64,000 nucleotides of DNA from Dasypus novemcinctus (Eukaryota > Chordata > Mammalia > Cingulata > Dasypodidae), in assembly GCF_030445035.2 (NCBI RefSeq), contig NC_080676.1, positions 16,902,940-16,966,939 of the forward strand, given 5' to 3'. Position 1 is the stretch's first letter. The number at the start of each line of letters is the position of its first letter. Under the pieces are notes generated by a model. That model ran no database searches and was not told the DNA's origin. It worked only from the letters and a program-made list of their open reading frames with translations. The position numbers and the translations under genes are program-made. Shown in pieces: positions 23,310-35,525 of the stretch.

Positions 23310-26300
23310 AAGATAAAAAGTAGAAGAAATTATCTACCAAAACTCACCCTGGAAATGTGGTAAAGAGATTGAATCAGTAATCAAAAATTTTTCAACAACA
23401 AAAGCCTAGGATCAGATGGTTTCCTTCACTGGTGAATTTTGTCAAACACTCCAAGAAGAATTAAAACTCATCTTACTCAAACTCTTCCAATATTGAAGAA
23501 GAGGGAGCACTTGCTAAATCATTTTATGAGACCAATATCACCCAAATATCAAAGCCACATAAATACATGACCAGAAAAGAAAAAAAAATTACAGACCAAT
23601 ATCCCTGATAAGTATAGATGCAAAAATTGAATCCAACAGGATGTTAAAAGAATTTACATCATGATCAAGTGTGATGTACCCCATATATGCAATGGTGGTT
23701 CAACATTAAATTAATTCATATAATACATTATATTAATAGAAGGAAGTAAAAAGAAACACATAATCATCTAAATCAATGCAGAAAAGGATTGTGACAAAAT
23801 ACAGCACATGTTCTTGATAAAAATATTCAGAAAACTAAGATAGAACTTCCTCAACATGACAGAAGACATATATGAAAAACCTGCAGTTAACATGTCATAC
23901 TAACTGGTGAAAGACTGAAAGCTTTCCTCTAGTATCAGGAATAGGACGGGAATGACCACTGTCATTATTGTTATTCAATAGTATATTGGAAGAGCTATGT
24001 GGATAATTAGGCAAGAAAAAGAAATGAAAGGAATCCAAATTGGAAAGGAAGAATTAAAATGCTCCCTATTTGCAGATGACATGATCTTTTATACAGAAAA
24101 TCCTGAAAATTTCACAACAAAGCTATTAGGGTAAATAAACAAATTCAGTCAAGAGGCAGGCTAGATGATCAAAACTCAAATGTCAATAGTGTTTCTAAAT
24201 ATTAGCAATGAACAATCTGAAGAAGAAATCAAGAGTAAAATTTCCACTTATGATAACAACTGAAAAATCAAATATCTAGGAATAAATTTAACCAATGATG
24301 CAAAGGAACTTGTATACAGAAAGCTATAAAGCACTGCTGAGGGAAATCAAAGAAAACTTAAATAAACGGAAGGATATTCAATTTTCATGGATTGGAAGAC
24401 TAAATATTGTTAAGCTGTCAATTCTACTGAAAACAATTTACAGATTCAATGCAAACCCAGTGAACATCCCAACAACCATCTATAGAGATAGAAAAGCCAA
24501 CCATCAAATTTATATGGAAGGTTAAAGGGCCCAGAACAGCTAATGCCATCTTGAAAAAAAAAGAATGAATTGGGGGAATTCACACTTCCTGATCAGAAAA
24601 CATACTGCAAGGCCGCAGTAGTCAAAAAATGTATGGTACTGTCAAAGACAGAAATAGAGAACAATGAAAGAAAATTAATAGTTCAGAAATAAACCTTCAC
24701 ATATAGAGGCAATTGACTTTAGACAAGGGTGCCAAGTCCCCTGAATGGGGAAAGAATATTCCCTTCAACAAATGGTGCTTGGAAAACTGGAGATCCATAT
24801 GTAATATGGATATCCTTATACAAAAATTAACTCAATATGGATCATGACCTAATTATAAGAATGAAAACCATGAAACTCCTAGAAGAAAACTTAGGGAAGC
24901 ATCTTCAGGAACTTGTGATAGGCAATGGTTTCTTAGTTTACAAAATAAACATGAAAAACAAAAGAAAAATATGTATAAATGGTAGTTCATAAAAATGAAA
25001 AATGTTGTGCATAAAAAGGACTTTATAATGGCAGTAAAAGGATGGTCAACAAAAAGGGAGAAAGTATTTGGGAAACCACATATCTGAGAAGGATTTAAGA
25101 TCTAGAATATATAAAGAAATCCTACAACTCAACAACAAAAAGACAAACAATTCAATTAAAAATTGGGCAAAGGACTTGAGTAGACAATGCTCCAAAGAAG
25201 ATATACAAATGGCCAAAGAGCACATGAAAAGATAGTCAACACCTTTAGCCTTTAGGGAAATGTAAATCAAAACCATGTTGAGAAAACATTTCACATTGAT
25301 TAGAATGGCTACTATTAAAAAAAAAAAAAGGGAAAGTAACTGTTGGAGAGGATATTGAGAAATAGGAACCTTTGTTCATTTTTGTTGGAAATGTGAAATG
25401 GTGCAGTTGCTCAGAAAATTAAGTATAGAATTACCACATGAGCCAGCAATCCAACTTTTAGGTATTTAACCAAAATAATTGAAAGCAGAGACTCAAATAT
25501 TTGCACACCAATGTCCAAAGACCATAGTGGCATTATTCAAAATTGTCAATGATGGGGAACACCCCAAGTGTCCATCAACAGATGAATAAATGAACAAAAT
25601 GTGGTATATACAAAGAATGGAATATTTTGAACCATACAAAGGAATAAAGTTCTGATAAAAGCAACGATGATGAACCTTGAAGACATACTGCTGAGTAAAA
25701 TAAACCAGACACAAAAGCACCAATAGTGTATGATTCCATTAATATAAAACAATTAAAATAAGGAAATTCATAGATCCAGAAACTGGAATACAAATTACTA
25801 GGGGTGGGAAGCAGCTGTGGCTTAATCAGTTGAGCTCCTGTCTGCCATATGGGAGGCCCTGGGTTCGCACCCCAAGCCTCCTTGTGAAGGCAGACTTGCC
25901 TGCACCTGTGGAGCGCCACCCAGCCCACAGAGGCTGCAGAGAGCTGACTCAGCAAGGTGATGCAACGAAAAGAAGGGAGACAAGTGAGAACACAGAAGAG
26001 CCCGCAGCAAATGAACACAAAGCAGACAGCCAGTAAACTGCAAGGGGGGAGGTGAAATAAAATAAATAAATACAGACACAGAAGAACATTCAGTTAATGG
26101 ACACAGAGAGCAGACAGCATGCAAAAAAAAGCCACAAGGGGCAGGGAGGGGTGAAAAAAAAAGAAGTACTAATGGAAAAAAAAATTGCTATTGAGGAGAT
26201 AATGCATAATTGGTAAAGATTTACTGTTTTGGATAATGGAAAAATTTTTGGTAAAGGATGGTGGTAATGGTGGCACAAAATTTTGAATGCAATTAACACT

Positions 26301-26384
26301 GCTGATTATACATTGGAATATGGTTTACAGTGGAAATTATATGTTGTATATATTTTACCAGAATAAAAATTTAAAAACAATGAC
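23310..26384 (+). mobile_element. L1 LINE, 5'-truncated: ORF2 remnant plus 3' UTR
   Basis: Broken frames follow the L1 ORF2 order from the segment before the reverse transcriptase palm to the C-terminus. The RT motif F-A-D-D is still readable at 24069-24080. The frame at 24295-24525 is the 'YKALLREIKENLNK.KDIQFSWIGRLNI' region. The C-terminal 'cccaagtgtccatcaacag' block is near 25565, and a 3' UTR ends in 'ccagaataaaaatttaaaaa' near 26380. Many stops and frameshifts make it inactive. A SINE (25801-26166) interrupts the 3' part. Confidence 0.9.
25801..26166 (+). mobile_element. DAS-related SINE with a doubled tail
   Basis: The head is 'gcagctgtggcttaatcagttg' with a B box 'gggttcgcaccc' near 25860. 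It is followed by a short body ('agctgactcagcaaggtgatg') and an A-rich tail ending near 26070. A second tail-like segment ('acacagaagaacattcagtt', 'gacacagagagcagacag') then runs to another A tail at about 26150-26160. The flanks 'tacta' at 25796-25800 and 26167-26171 fit a duplicated target in L1. The frames at 25822-26124 are SINE sequence. Confidence 0.8.
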
Positions 26385-26702
26385 AAAATAGGCATAGGTG
26401 TGCACGCATGGTTCAACATAAGAAAAGCAATTAATTTAATACACCACATTAATAGAACAAAGGAAAAATCACACATGATCATCTCCATTGATGCAGAGAA
26501 AGCATATGGCAAAACACAAAAATGTGTAGAAAACCAGGAATAGAAGGAAACACCTTCCACGTGGCAAAGGACATATATGAGAAAGTCACAGCTGACATCA
26601 TATTTAAGGGTGAAAGACTGAAAGCTTTTCACCTAAGGTCAAAAACAAGACAAGTATGCCCACTGTCACCACTATCGTTTTGAAATTCTAGTCAGAGATT
26701 CA

Positions 26703-26736
26703 GGCAAAAAAGAAAGAAAGAAAGAAAGAGAGAAAG
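26703..26736 (+). repeat. (GAAA)n microsatellite
   Basis: About seven GAAA-type units lie inside the L1 ORF2 segment. The tract interrupts the reading frame. Confidence 0.8.
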
Positions 26737-27715
26737 TCATCCAAATTGGCAAGGAAAAAGTAAAACTTCCCTATTTGCAAATAACATGATCCTATATACA
26801 GAAAATCCTGAAAATTCACAGAGCTAATAAATTAATTAAGCAAAGTGGCAGGGTACAAGATCAACACCCCAAATCAGTAGTGTTTCTATATACTAGCAAT
26901 GAACAATTGGAAGAAGAAATAAAGAAAAAAAATTACACTTATAATAGCAACTAAAAGAATCAAATATCTAGGAAAAAATCTAACCAAGGATGTAAAGGAC
27001 TTGCATGCAGAGAATTACGACACATTGCTAAGAGAAATCAAAGACGATCTAAAAATATGGAAGGATATTCTGTGTCCATGGATTGGAAGACAAACTCTTG
27101 TTAAAATGTCTATTATATTCAAAGTGTTTTACAGACTCAACACAACCCCAGTAAAAATTCCAAAAGCTTTCTTTGCAGAAATGGAAAAGCCAACCATCAG
27201 GTTTTAAAGGAAGGATAATGGTCCTTGAATAGCCAAAGCCATATTGAAAAAGGAAACGAGGTTGGACAGCTCACACTTCCCAATCTTAAAACTTGTTTTT
27301 TTCCCACATTTTTTTTTAAATCAACCTTAAAACTTTTTACAAAGCCATATTAATGAAAACAGCATGATACTTCCACAAGAACTGGCATATAGACCAATGG
27401 AATCAAACTGAGAGCTCAAAAATTAATTCTCACATTTATGCCTAACTGATTATTGGCACGTGGTGAAAACCACTCAAATGGGAGAGAACAGTCTCTTCAA
27501 CAAACAGTTAGGAAAATGTGGATCTACATTTGAAAATATGCCCTCCACACACCTCACAGTACAAACAAAATTTAACTCAAATGGATCAAATCCCTAAATA
27601 TAAGGACTAAAATTCTAAAACTCCTAGAAGAAAACCTGCAGAACCTTGTGTTAGGCAATGGTTTCTTATATTTTATATTAAAAACAAGAGCAACAGAAAA
27701 AAATAAATGGAACTT

Positions 27716-28136
27716 TGTGATGGTTAAGCTAATTTGTGTCAACTTGGCCAAGTAATGGTGCCCACTTATTTGGTCAAGCAAGCACTGGGCTAATAGTAAT
27801 ACAAGGGCAACGCATGGCCTTTAATCATCAATGAGTAGATTGCATCTTGTGGTTGCATCTACAATCAACTGAGGAGATTGCCGTCAGCAATGAATGACAG
27901 CTTATCCAATCAATTGAAGGCCTTAAGAGGGGAAGTGATTTCAGCATTCAGAGAGAGAATTCCAATTTCTACTTCAGAAATCAAGGAGCTCATTGGAGCC
28001 CCTGGTTCACAGCCTGCCCTGTGGAATTTGTACTTGTTTGTCCCAACATTTGCGTGAGACAATTTTATAAAAATCTCATACTATATACAGATATCTCCTA
28101 TCAGTTCTGTTTCCTTAGAGAACCCTGCCTAATAGA
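27716..28136 (+). mobile_element. ERVL solo LTR (MLT2-like)
   Basis: It begins TGTGATGGTTA and has 'tttgtgtcaacttggcc', 'ttggtcaagcaagcactggg', 'ccaatcaattgaaggcctta' and the end 'gttctgtttccttagagaaccctgcctaataga'-type block. It sits cleanly inside L1 ORF2, whose sequence resumes with 'catcaaaattaataac'. The 5-bp flanks (aactt and ggttt) are only weakly alike. A sister copy lies at 31773-32210. Confidence 0.8.
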
Positions 28137-28256
28137 GGTTTCATCAAAATTAATAACTTCTTGGCATCAAAGGACTTCATCATGAAAGTGAAAAGACAAC
28201 CTATACAATGGAAGAAAATATTTGGAAGCCATATATCCAAGAAGTGTTTAATATTA

Positions 28257-29067
28257 AGAATTGACTGAACCTATGGTTGGTGCTAGGGATGGTCCATACT
28301 CAGGAGACTTGGATCTCTGGACTGCCCATGTGCCAGCTGGGCCCTGAGCCTCAGCAGAGTGGTGACTCCTACTCTCTGGTTCGTTGGTCTTACCCAAGTC
28401 AGCTAATAGGGAGGTGAAGATAGTCAACCATCACACCAGGGAATCAAGAGCGCCTACAACTGCAAGCAGAGGAATTGCATCCATCATCCATGTGGAATCT
28501 AAGCCCCCTCTTGATCTAGAGGTGGAGAGAACATCACCATCCCAGGTCCAAAGAATGGAGGAATGGACTAGAGTTGACTTACTGATAATCTACTATAAAA
28601 CTATTGTGATGAGTAATAGAAGAAATTTTAACATTGAGGTGGAGAAAGTGGCCACAGTAGTTGCCGAGGTCAGGGAGAGGGAAGAAGAGATGGGATGTGG
28701 GAGAATTTTTGGGATTTTGAGTTGTCCTAAATGATATTGCAGGGTCAGATACTGGACTTTAAATATCCTGCCATAACCCCTGAATGTACTGGGGGAGAGG
28801 GCAAACTACAGGATAAACTATTATCTATGTAGAGCAGCAGTGCCCCAAAATGTGTTCACTGACTGTAATGAGTGTGCCACAAGGATGGGAGCGGTTGTTG
28901 GTGTGGGAGGAGTAGATTGGGGGATGTGGGGAATACGGGAACCTCTTATATTTTTTAATGTAACATTTTTTATGGGATGTACATATCTTCAAAGAAAGAC
29001 AATTTACAAAAATTATGTGGTGGTAGGTGGGGAGTGGGTTATATGGGAACAAATAAATTAAAAAAAA
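28257..29067 (+). mobile_element. L1 3' end insertion (5'-truncated, ~810 bp)
   Basis: It interrupts L1 ORF2 between 'gtttaatattaagaatt' and 'agaatatataaagaactcc', and ends with 'tatatgggaacaaataaatt' plus an A tail. It is closely alike to 44041-44810: 'cctcagcagag', 'tctctggttcgttgg', 'ggaattgcatccatcatcc', 'gatattgcagggtcagat' and a G-rich tract. An unbroken 116-codon frame (28384-28734) crosses it, and part of that frame is kept in the other copy. I treat it as 3' UTR rather than a gene. Confidence 0.75.
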
Positions 29068-29579
29068 AAGAATATATAAAGAACTCCTTCAACTTTTCAG
29101 TAAAAAGACAAACAACAGAATTTGAAAAGGGGTAAAAGACTTGAATAGACATTTCTCCAAAGAAGATATACAAATGGCTAATAAAGCTTATGAAAACATT
29201 GTCAACATCATTAACCATTAGGGAAATGCAAATGAAAACAACAATGAGATACCATTTAACACACACTAGAATAACTACTATTTAAAAAGAAAACCCAGAA
29301 ATTTAAAAGTATTGGAAAGGATGAGGAGAAATAGGAATACTCATTCTTTGTTGGTGGCAATGTAAAATGGTGCAGGTGTTACAGAAAACAGTTTGGTGGG
29401 CTTCAGAAAGTTAAGTAATTGTCACATCTCAGTTTATAACCAAAAGAATTGAAAGCAGACACCCAAAGAGATATTTGCACACCATTACCTAGAAGAATGA
29501 TTCTCTCTAGAATGAATAAGCTGAAATGAGTAAATAAAAGGTAATTATTCTAAGTAACACAGCATCTGTCATTTGTTCA

Positions 29580-29745
29580 AGAGTATGACCTTGGACCTCA
29601 GCCTCCTCATGTGCAAGACAGAGATAATTCTACCTACCTTGTAAGTAAGGTTGTTTTAGGGATAAAATGGGATAATGTTTGAAAATGTTTAGCTCTTTGT
29701 CTGGGACTTCATAAGTTCTAATAAAAATGAGGATAGCAGTAATGG
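29580..29745 (+). repeat. MIR SINE fragment
   Basis: 'tatgaccttggacctcagcc', 'tcctcatgtgcaagacagag', 'gtaaggttgttttaggg' and a degraded 'ctgggacttcataagttct' follow the sense MIR order. Confidence 0.65.
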
Positions 29746-29924
29746 TTTCAGAAGAAAGTATAATTGTTATAGATTTCACTATCATTATTATCTTCTTAAT
29801 TTTTGATATAAAAAAATCTCAAGGCACTTATTCCATCATTTTATTCTTCTTTAAGTGACATGATTCTCTACAGAGAGCACATCATATTGATAACCTAACC
29901 TTTCTATATAAATGACCAGCAGAG

Positions 29925-30112
29925 GGTATGTGTTAAGAGCTCAGGCTTAAGAGTCAGATTGATCTGAGTTAAGTTCCCAGGTCTATGTCTCGGTAGCTCT
30001 ATGACTTCGGGCGAGTTGCTTAGCTTTACTTTATCTCAGTTTCCTCATTTGTAAAATGGAGGTAGTGACAGTATATATCTCATATAATTACTAAAATGAT
30101 TATTAGAGAGCT
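29925..30112 (+). repeat. MIR SINE fragment
   Basis: 'taagagctcaggcttaagag', 'tcagattgatctgagttaag', 'tgacttcgggcgagttgctta' and 'cagtttcctcatttgtaaaa' are sense MIR from its tRNA-like 5' part through the core. Confidence 0.85.
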
Positions 30113-30114
30113 AT

Positions 30115-31195
30115 TATAAGTAATTTTTTCTTGATTTCTTCTTCAGATATTTCATTACTAGTGAGTAGAAACACAACTCACTTTTGAGTTTTGGTCTTCT
30201 AGCTCATCATTTTGCTGAATTTGCTTATTTTTTCTAGTAGTGGAATTTTCAGGATTTTCTATGTATAGGATCATGTCACCTGCAAATAGGGAAATTGTCA
30301 CTTCTTTCTTTCCAATTTGAATTCCTTTTATTTATTTTTCTTGCAGAATTTTCTGGATAGATCTTCCAGTACAATGTTAAATAACATTGGTGACAGGGGG
30401 CATCCCTCTCTTGTTCCTGATCCTAGAAGGAAAACTTTCAGTCTTTCATATCAAGTTTGATGTTAGCTGTGGGTTTTTCATGTATGCCCTTTTTTATGTT
30501 GGGGAAATTCCTTTTTTTCCCTAGTTTTCTAAGTGTCGAAGTGTTTTTGTTTCTTTGTTTTTTTTTTTTTATCAAGAAGTGGTGCTGTAGTTTGTCTAAA
30601 GCCTTTCTTCATAGATTGAGAGGATCATGTATTTATTTTTCCTTCATTCTATCAACATGGTGTATTATATTAATTGATTTTATGCTGAACTACCATTGCA
30701 TATCTGGAATACATTTCATTTGATTATAGTGTAAAATTCTTTTAATATGCTGTTAAATTAGGTTTGCTAGTATTTTTTTTTTTTTTTGGTGAGGATTTGC
30801 ATGTATATTCCTGAGGGATTTGGTCTTTGTTTCTTTTTTTGTTTTTTGTTTTCCTTGTGGTATATTTATTTGGTCTTGATATTAGGGTGATGCTGGCCCA
30901 TAGAATGGGTGAGAAAGTGATTCTTTCTTTTTAATAGTTTGGAAGAGTTTGAGCAGGAATGCTGTTAATTCTTGGAATGTTTGTCCAAATTTACCAGCGA
31001 AGCCATCTGGTACTGGGCTTTTCATTGATGGGGAGTTTTCAATTACTGATGCAATATATTTGCTCGTTATTGGTGTGTTGAAATCTATTTCTTCCTGAGT
31101 CAATGTAGGTAGTTTGTGTGTTTCTAGGAATTTGTCCATTTCACCTAGGTTAATCTAATTTGTTGGTGTACACTTGTTCATAGTATGTGAGTTAC
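30115..31195 (-). mobile_element. L1 ORF2 fragment
   Basis: Antisense L1 ORF2 ('ttttgagttttggtcttctag', 'actttcagtctttcatatc', 'ccatctggtactgggctttt'). The minus-strand frame 30882-31139 (85 codons) reads as the ORF2 stretch with E-E-I-D, P-I-T-S-K and K-S-P-V-P-D-G-F just upstream of the RT domain. It ends without a 3' UTR, so it is truncated on both sides. Confidence 0.9.
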
Positions 31196-31770
31196 TCTTT
31201 GAAGTCCATTTTAACAGCTGTTTTTGACCAAAGGAATTCCCACAGTCTATGGAGAATAGTCTATCAATCACTCAATCAGTAAACAATTAATTTGCAGTCA
31301 ATCTGCTAGTGAAGAATACAGTACTGTGAAGAATACAACAATGATTCCTATGGGGAAGGAGTTTGAATCTTTGCTGAGTAGTCAGAAAATACAGACCTAA
31401 TGAGTTAACAATATAAGGAAGGAGAACGATTAGTACAGACAGTGAGAAAGTAACTCAAACATTATGTTGGGCTGTGGGTTTTAGGAAGCCTTCATGGCCA
31501 TATTTAATCTTTGTGTAGAAAGAATCACTAATTCAGATCAGTAGAATAGCAGAGAGAGTATTTGATATAGAGGGAAAGAATAGAATTAACTCTGACATAC
31601 AGTTTAGAGTATGTAATATATATTCTGTTCCAATAACTAGAGCAGGGTGTTTTCAGTTTATTTAAAATTTTACAGTAGCCCTTTATTTAAGAAATGTATA
31701 TATTAATTTTCCTTGAAGAAACTTACACATATCAATGAAAATAGTTTCTTTTTGGGACACATGGTTAAGA
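31196..31770. other. No clear feature
   Basis: Possible weak L2-like traces near 31.26-31.43 kb ('aatacaacaatgattcc'), too diverged to assign. No coding signal. Confidence 0.35.
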
Positions 31771-31772
31771 GG

Positions 31773-32210
31773 TGTGAGGGTTAGGCTAATGTGTCAACTC
31801 AGGCAGGGAACTGTGCCCTGTTGTTTGGTCAAGCAAGCACTGGGCTAATTGTAATACAATTAGTCACCAGTGACTTTACTGCATAGATAACTGATTACAT
31901 CTACATCATTCAGGGAGATTTCTGTCAGCAATGAGTGATGCTTTATCCAACCAGTGGAATGCCTTAAAAGGGGAAGTGATTTCAGCATTCAAAGAGAATT
32001 TCCCAGCTTGTCTTTGGACAGTCAGAATCTTCCAGAAACTCATCAAGGACCTTCATTGGACTTTCATCACAGCCCCTGGTTTGCAGCCTGCCTGCTTCAG
32101 AACCTGGACTTGTGCATCCCCACAGTCCCGTGAGAGACCTTATAAAATCTCATATTATTGACAGATATCTCCTGTTGATTCTGTTTCCGTAGAGAATTCT
32201 GACTAATACA
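31773..32210 (+). mobile_element. ERVL solo LTR (MLT2-like), sister of 27716-28136
   Basis: It starts TGTGAGGGTTA and ends 'gagaattctgactaataca'. Internal blocks shared with the 27.7-kb copy include 'ttggtcaagcaagcactggg', 'ggggaagtgatttcagcatt' and 'acagatatctcct'. The 5-bp flanks 'agagg' and 'agaag' differ at one base, as expected for an ERVL duplication. No internal retroviral region is present. Confidence 0.8.
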
Positions 32211-32384
32211 AGAAGTAATGGTTGAGTTGTTCAAGAATGATTTCCTGTAGTCTGGTCTCCCAGAAAAATATTCGTCTTCTGCAAAACCTTCATAGATTTT
32301 GGCTATGACCATATGCTTAAAGCACTCAATCCTGGTGTGGTTGTTAACAAACATGGCCTTAATTCTTTAACTTTTCTCCCACAA

Positions 32385-32810
32385 AGAGGTTGGGTTTAGG
32401 TCCCATCCCTTAGAATTTGGGTGGATCTCTGACTGCTTTGACCAATACTGTACAGCAGATGTGATACCATTTGAATTCCAAGACTGAGTGGTAAAAAGAC
32501 TGAGAAGTTTTATCTATCTACCTGGGACTGTCAGGCTCTCCACATGGAGATACCATGTTTGGGTGTTCTAGCTGACATAATCAGTTGAGTCCTGTCTTTA
32601 AGCACCATACATGTGAAGGAAGGCATATGGGATTCTCTAGAACAGCCATTCTGCCACAGGAAACAGAAGAATCACATAGCAGAACTTGACCTGAATTTTT
32701 GATTCATGAAATTATGAGGTGTAATAAAAAAATTGGTTTTTATTTAAGAACCAAGCTTTGGGGGATTTTATGCAGTTATAAATATTTGAAACACCTGGTA
32801 AATTGTAAGA
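32385..32810 (+). mobile_element. MLT1-type LTR
   Basis: 'gtttaggtcccatccctta', 'gaatttgggtggatctctgac', 'tgctttgaccaatactgtaca', 'ttctagctgacataatcag' and the terminal 'accaagctttgggggat' follow the sense MLT1 order. It is diverged, with approximate ends. Confidence 0.65.
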
Positions 32811-35015
32811 CCTGGATCCCAGTGCCTGACCCTTGACCACTGCTCTCATTCCATGGATGGAGCTTTTGTTTCCCAAGTCTTGAAGGATGATTGGCAATAG
32901 GCTCTGGACGACCTGCACCTCTGATACTGCTATTGTTTATGGGGTCTTTCCTAGTGAGCACTGCCCCTGAAGGGTGTCCTGCTCAGTCACTGGCCTTAGT
33001 TTGCACAACGCATGTGTGTTTCAACTTTTCATGGGGCACTTTGGAACTGCATTAAGACAAGCTACAAGTAAGTTGGATACAAAAACAATGGAGAAATAGA
33101 TATTCAAAAGCAAGGTACAGCTCACACTCTACAATCCTGAATTTCCTAGGATAGAAAATTCTAAATATTCTAACTCTAAATATTATAGTTCTATCACCAA
33201 AAAGTATTGTAACATCTCAGAATTCTTATATTTTTACATCTAGATTATCTACTCCAGACATTTCCTTTCATTAGGAGGTGCACAGAATCTTTTGTCAGAC
33301 TATATGTCCCAATTTTGTGTTGAGAAAATAGGCCAATATACTCTTAACTCAAAGTTACAGTGCAACAAATTTGGCAACTCTGATAAGAGAATAGAGTCTG
33401 AGGGCCTGCTAGACACTATAAAAGAGGAGAGAGGAAGAAAAAATTTCTATGTAAAATCTATATTTAGTTCGTATATCCAGATATCCTGAAAAAAAGTAAT
33501 ATTTTGGCTAGGTTTTTAATAGTTGAAATAACCATTATAAGTTAACCTCTACATTCCTTAACAATATTTTCTTGTGGATTTTTGAAGATGTATTTTTAGT
33601 ATTATAAGAGAAGAAAAATTTAATCTTAGAAAAAAAGCCACTGAAAATCTTTAACCCATTTTTGTGCTTGTGCCTTTCCCTGGTGACTTACAAGACTTAA
33701 AATTTTGGTAGAACATAGTTATTGCTATTGAAAAAAAAGGTACCTTCTCCATCTGGTAGACCAAAGGCTAGAGGAAAGAAAGCCAACCAATCCCCATCAC
33801 ACAATGAATTTGGGTTCTGACCATTCCACAGAGGATTAATACTGCATCGACATGTAAATGGTAAGTCATGGCTAAACTTGCCTGAGTCACCTCTTCTCTA
33901 TACACCACCAAGTGGAGCTTCATGTACTAGTTTGTCTAATAATAGTCTAAAGGTAAAAGAGATTTAGATAGTAGAAACATTACCAACTAAGTCCTTTACC
34001 TCTTTGCAGGGTGTAAATGCCATCTAAGGAATTCCAACATTGTTGGTGTATAAAACTAAAAAATTAAATTAGTAGTCCTTAATTATTGATTAACATCATC
34101 TTAGTTTTCTTTACACTTGTTTTCATTAACTCCCTAAAGTTGATTGCCTGGTTGATCAGTAATAGTCTATGAGATGGGAGGATACATGTATACCTTTTCC
34201 TGTAAAAAAATTGAATGCCACAGTAGTAAAAGAGAAACACAACTGTTCTTAGGTAAAATTTTAATGACAGTTATAAAGAGACCATAAAGTAACTAGATTT
34301 AAAAACTTTTTGATGAAGTGCTTATTTTCTTTAAAATATTTCTTAGAGAGTATATGCACTTCAGGAAATAAGAAATAGTGTCCATGAAATGCAGATTATA
34401 AAAGCGTAGACAAAGAGTGATTCTAAAATTTGTGAAGGAGGAAAGGGAGAGTTAATAAATGAATGTGCTATTTAGTTGCTGACCTTCCTCACTGAAAATG
34501 ACATAAAAGGATCTGAATAAAAATTTACATTCATCAGGTAAAAATAGTTTGTTTCTCCGTGTTTCCTCTTTCTGGTAGAAAGAATAAAAGAGGGAGAGAA
34601 AAGATCTGGAAATGGAGAAGGTGGTAAAAGAAGTTGGAAGTCTGCCTTGAAACTAGCAAGGGAGCCCTTTCTCAAGAACCTCACTGCTTAATTAAAGCTA
34701 AATACCAGGATTGAGGAAGTTCAGCTCTCAGTGATTCTAAATTAAAGCAAAAGTAGGAGAAAGTACTCTAAGGACATTCGTAATTCAGGCTTCAGGTGGC
34801 TTGCCTGAAGTCATGGACAGGAAAAGGCAGGAGGGTCTATCTGGCTCCTGAGAGCTTTGAATTGAAAGTGAAGGCATTGCCAGGCATGGAAAGGAGTCTA
34901 CTATTTAGTTAGGGATGGTTGAGAACATTCTAGTGAGACAAAAACTCTATTTGCAAGCATTTGCATTTATTTAACTAACTCTTGGTTCTGTGGCTTGCCT
35001 CAAATACATTTTTAA
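32811..35015. other. No recognisable feature
   Basis: Unique-looking sequence. Short frames at 32.7-33.0, 33.29-33.49 and 34.47-34.68 kb lack domains and homology that I can recognise. Confidence 0.5.
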
Positions 35016-35017
35016 TA

Positions 35018-35135
35018 TTCATGGTGTAGTGGAAACCATGTGGGATCACGATGGAATGACCTACATAGAAATTCTAATTCTTCTCCTTACCAGTTGTATG
35101 ATTTGTAAAATCAAGACAATGTGGTTGTTGTAAGA
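35018..35135 (+). repeat. Possible MIR fragment
   Basis: 'accagttgtatgatttgtaaaa' and 'gtggttgttgtaagaaac' loosely follow the MIR order, with the middle deleted. Weak. Confidence 0.35.
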
Positions 35136-35287
35136 AACAGATGATTTTTTTCTTTAATAACTTGCATAAAATATTATCTTTTACATATACTTTTATTATT
35201 ATATTAATGAGTTAAAACAGTAACTGGGGTATATACTTTGTCTTACAGTCTCAGCTATTCATGTCTGTAAAGAAAGGGGCAGAGGTG

Positions 35288-35525
35288 GCAATTAACATTT
35301 TTTGAGCATCGTTGTATGTTCGACATGGTGCTAGACATTTGATTACTTGCTTAATTCCTGAGAAGTCTGTGAGATGGTTAATCTTGTCTCTATTTTATAG
35401 ATAAAGAAACTAAGCTTCTGAGGGGCAATCTGTCCAAGTTTATGTGGTAGTGGTAGTTTGGTTGAGAGTCAGACATAGACTTGTACGTCTTCAAAGATCA
35501 TGCTCATTCTATTCTATCACCTTCT
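35288..35525 (-). repeat. MIR SINE fragment
   Basis: 'tttgagcatcgttgtatg', 'atggtgctagacatttgatta', 'ttttatagataaagaaactaag' and 'agttggttgagagtcagac'-like blocks are antisense MIR. Confidence 0.75.

Larger units (their letters stand above)
26386..29520 (+). mobile_element. Second L1 ORF2 segment, head-to-tail with the first
   Basis: The segment begins in ORF2 ('tggttcaacataagaaaag'), passes the RT region and ends inside the C-terminal part ('gatatttgcacaccatta'), with no 3' UTR of its own. At 26774-26785 the catalytic F-A-D-D motif reads F-A-N-N, so both metal-binding aspartates are lost. The frame at 27001-27207 matches the same ORF2 region as 24295-24525 in the first copy. It is interrupted by an ERVL LTR (27716-28136) and an L1 3' tail (28257-29067). 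Confidence 0.85.

Noticed and set aside
25575..26018. 147-codon minus-strand open frame
   Set aside because: It spans antisense L1 ORF2 C-terminus and antisense SINE, joining two unrelated repeats.
27716..32210. A provirus with two LTRs
   Set aside because: No gag, pol or env is present between the two LTRs. The interval is L1, MIR and unique DNA, so they are independent solo LTRs.
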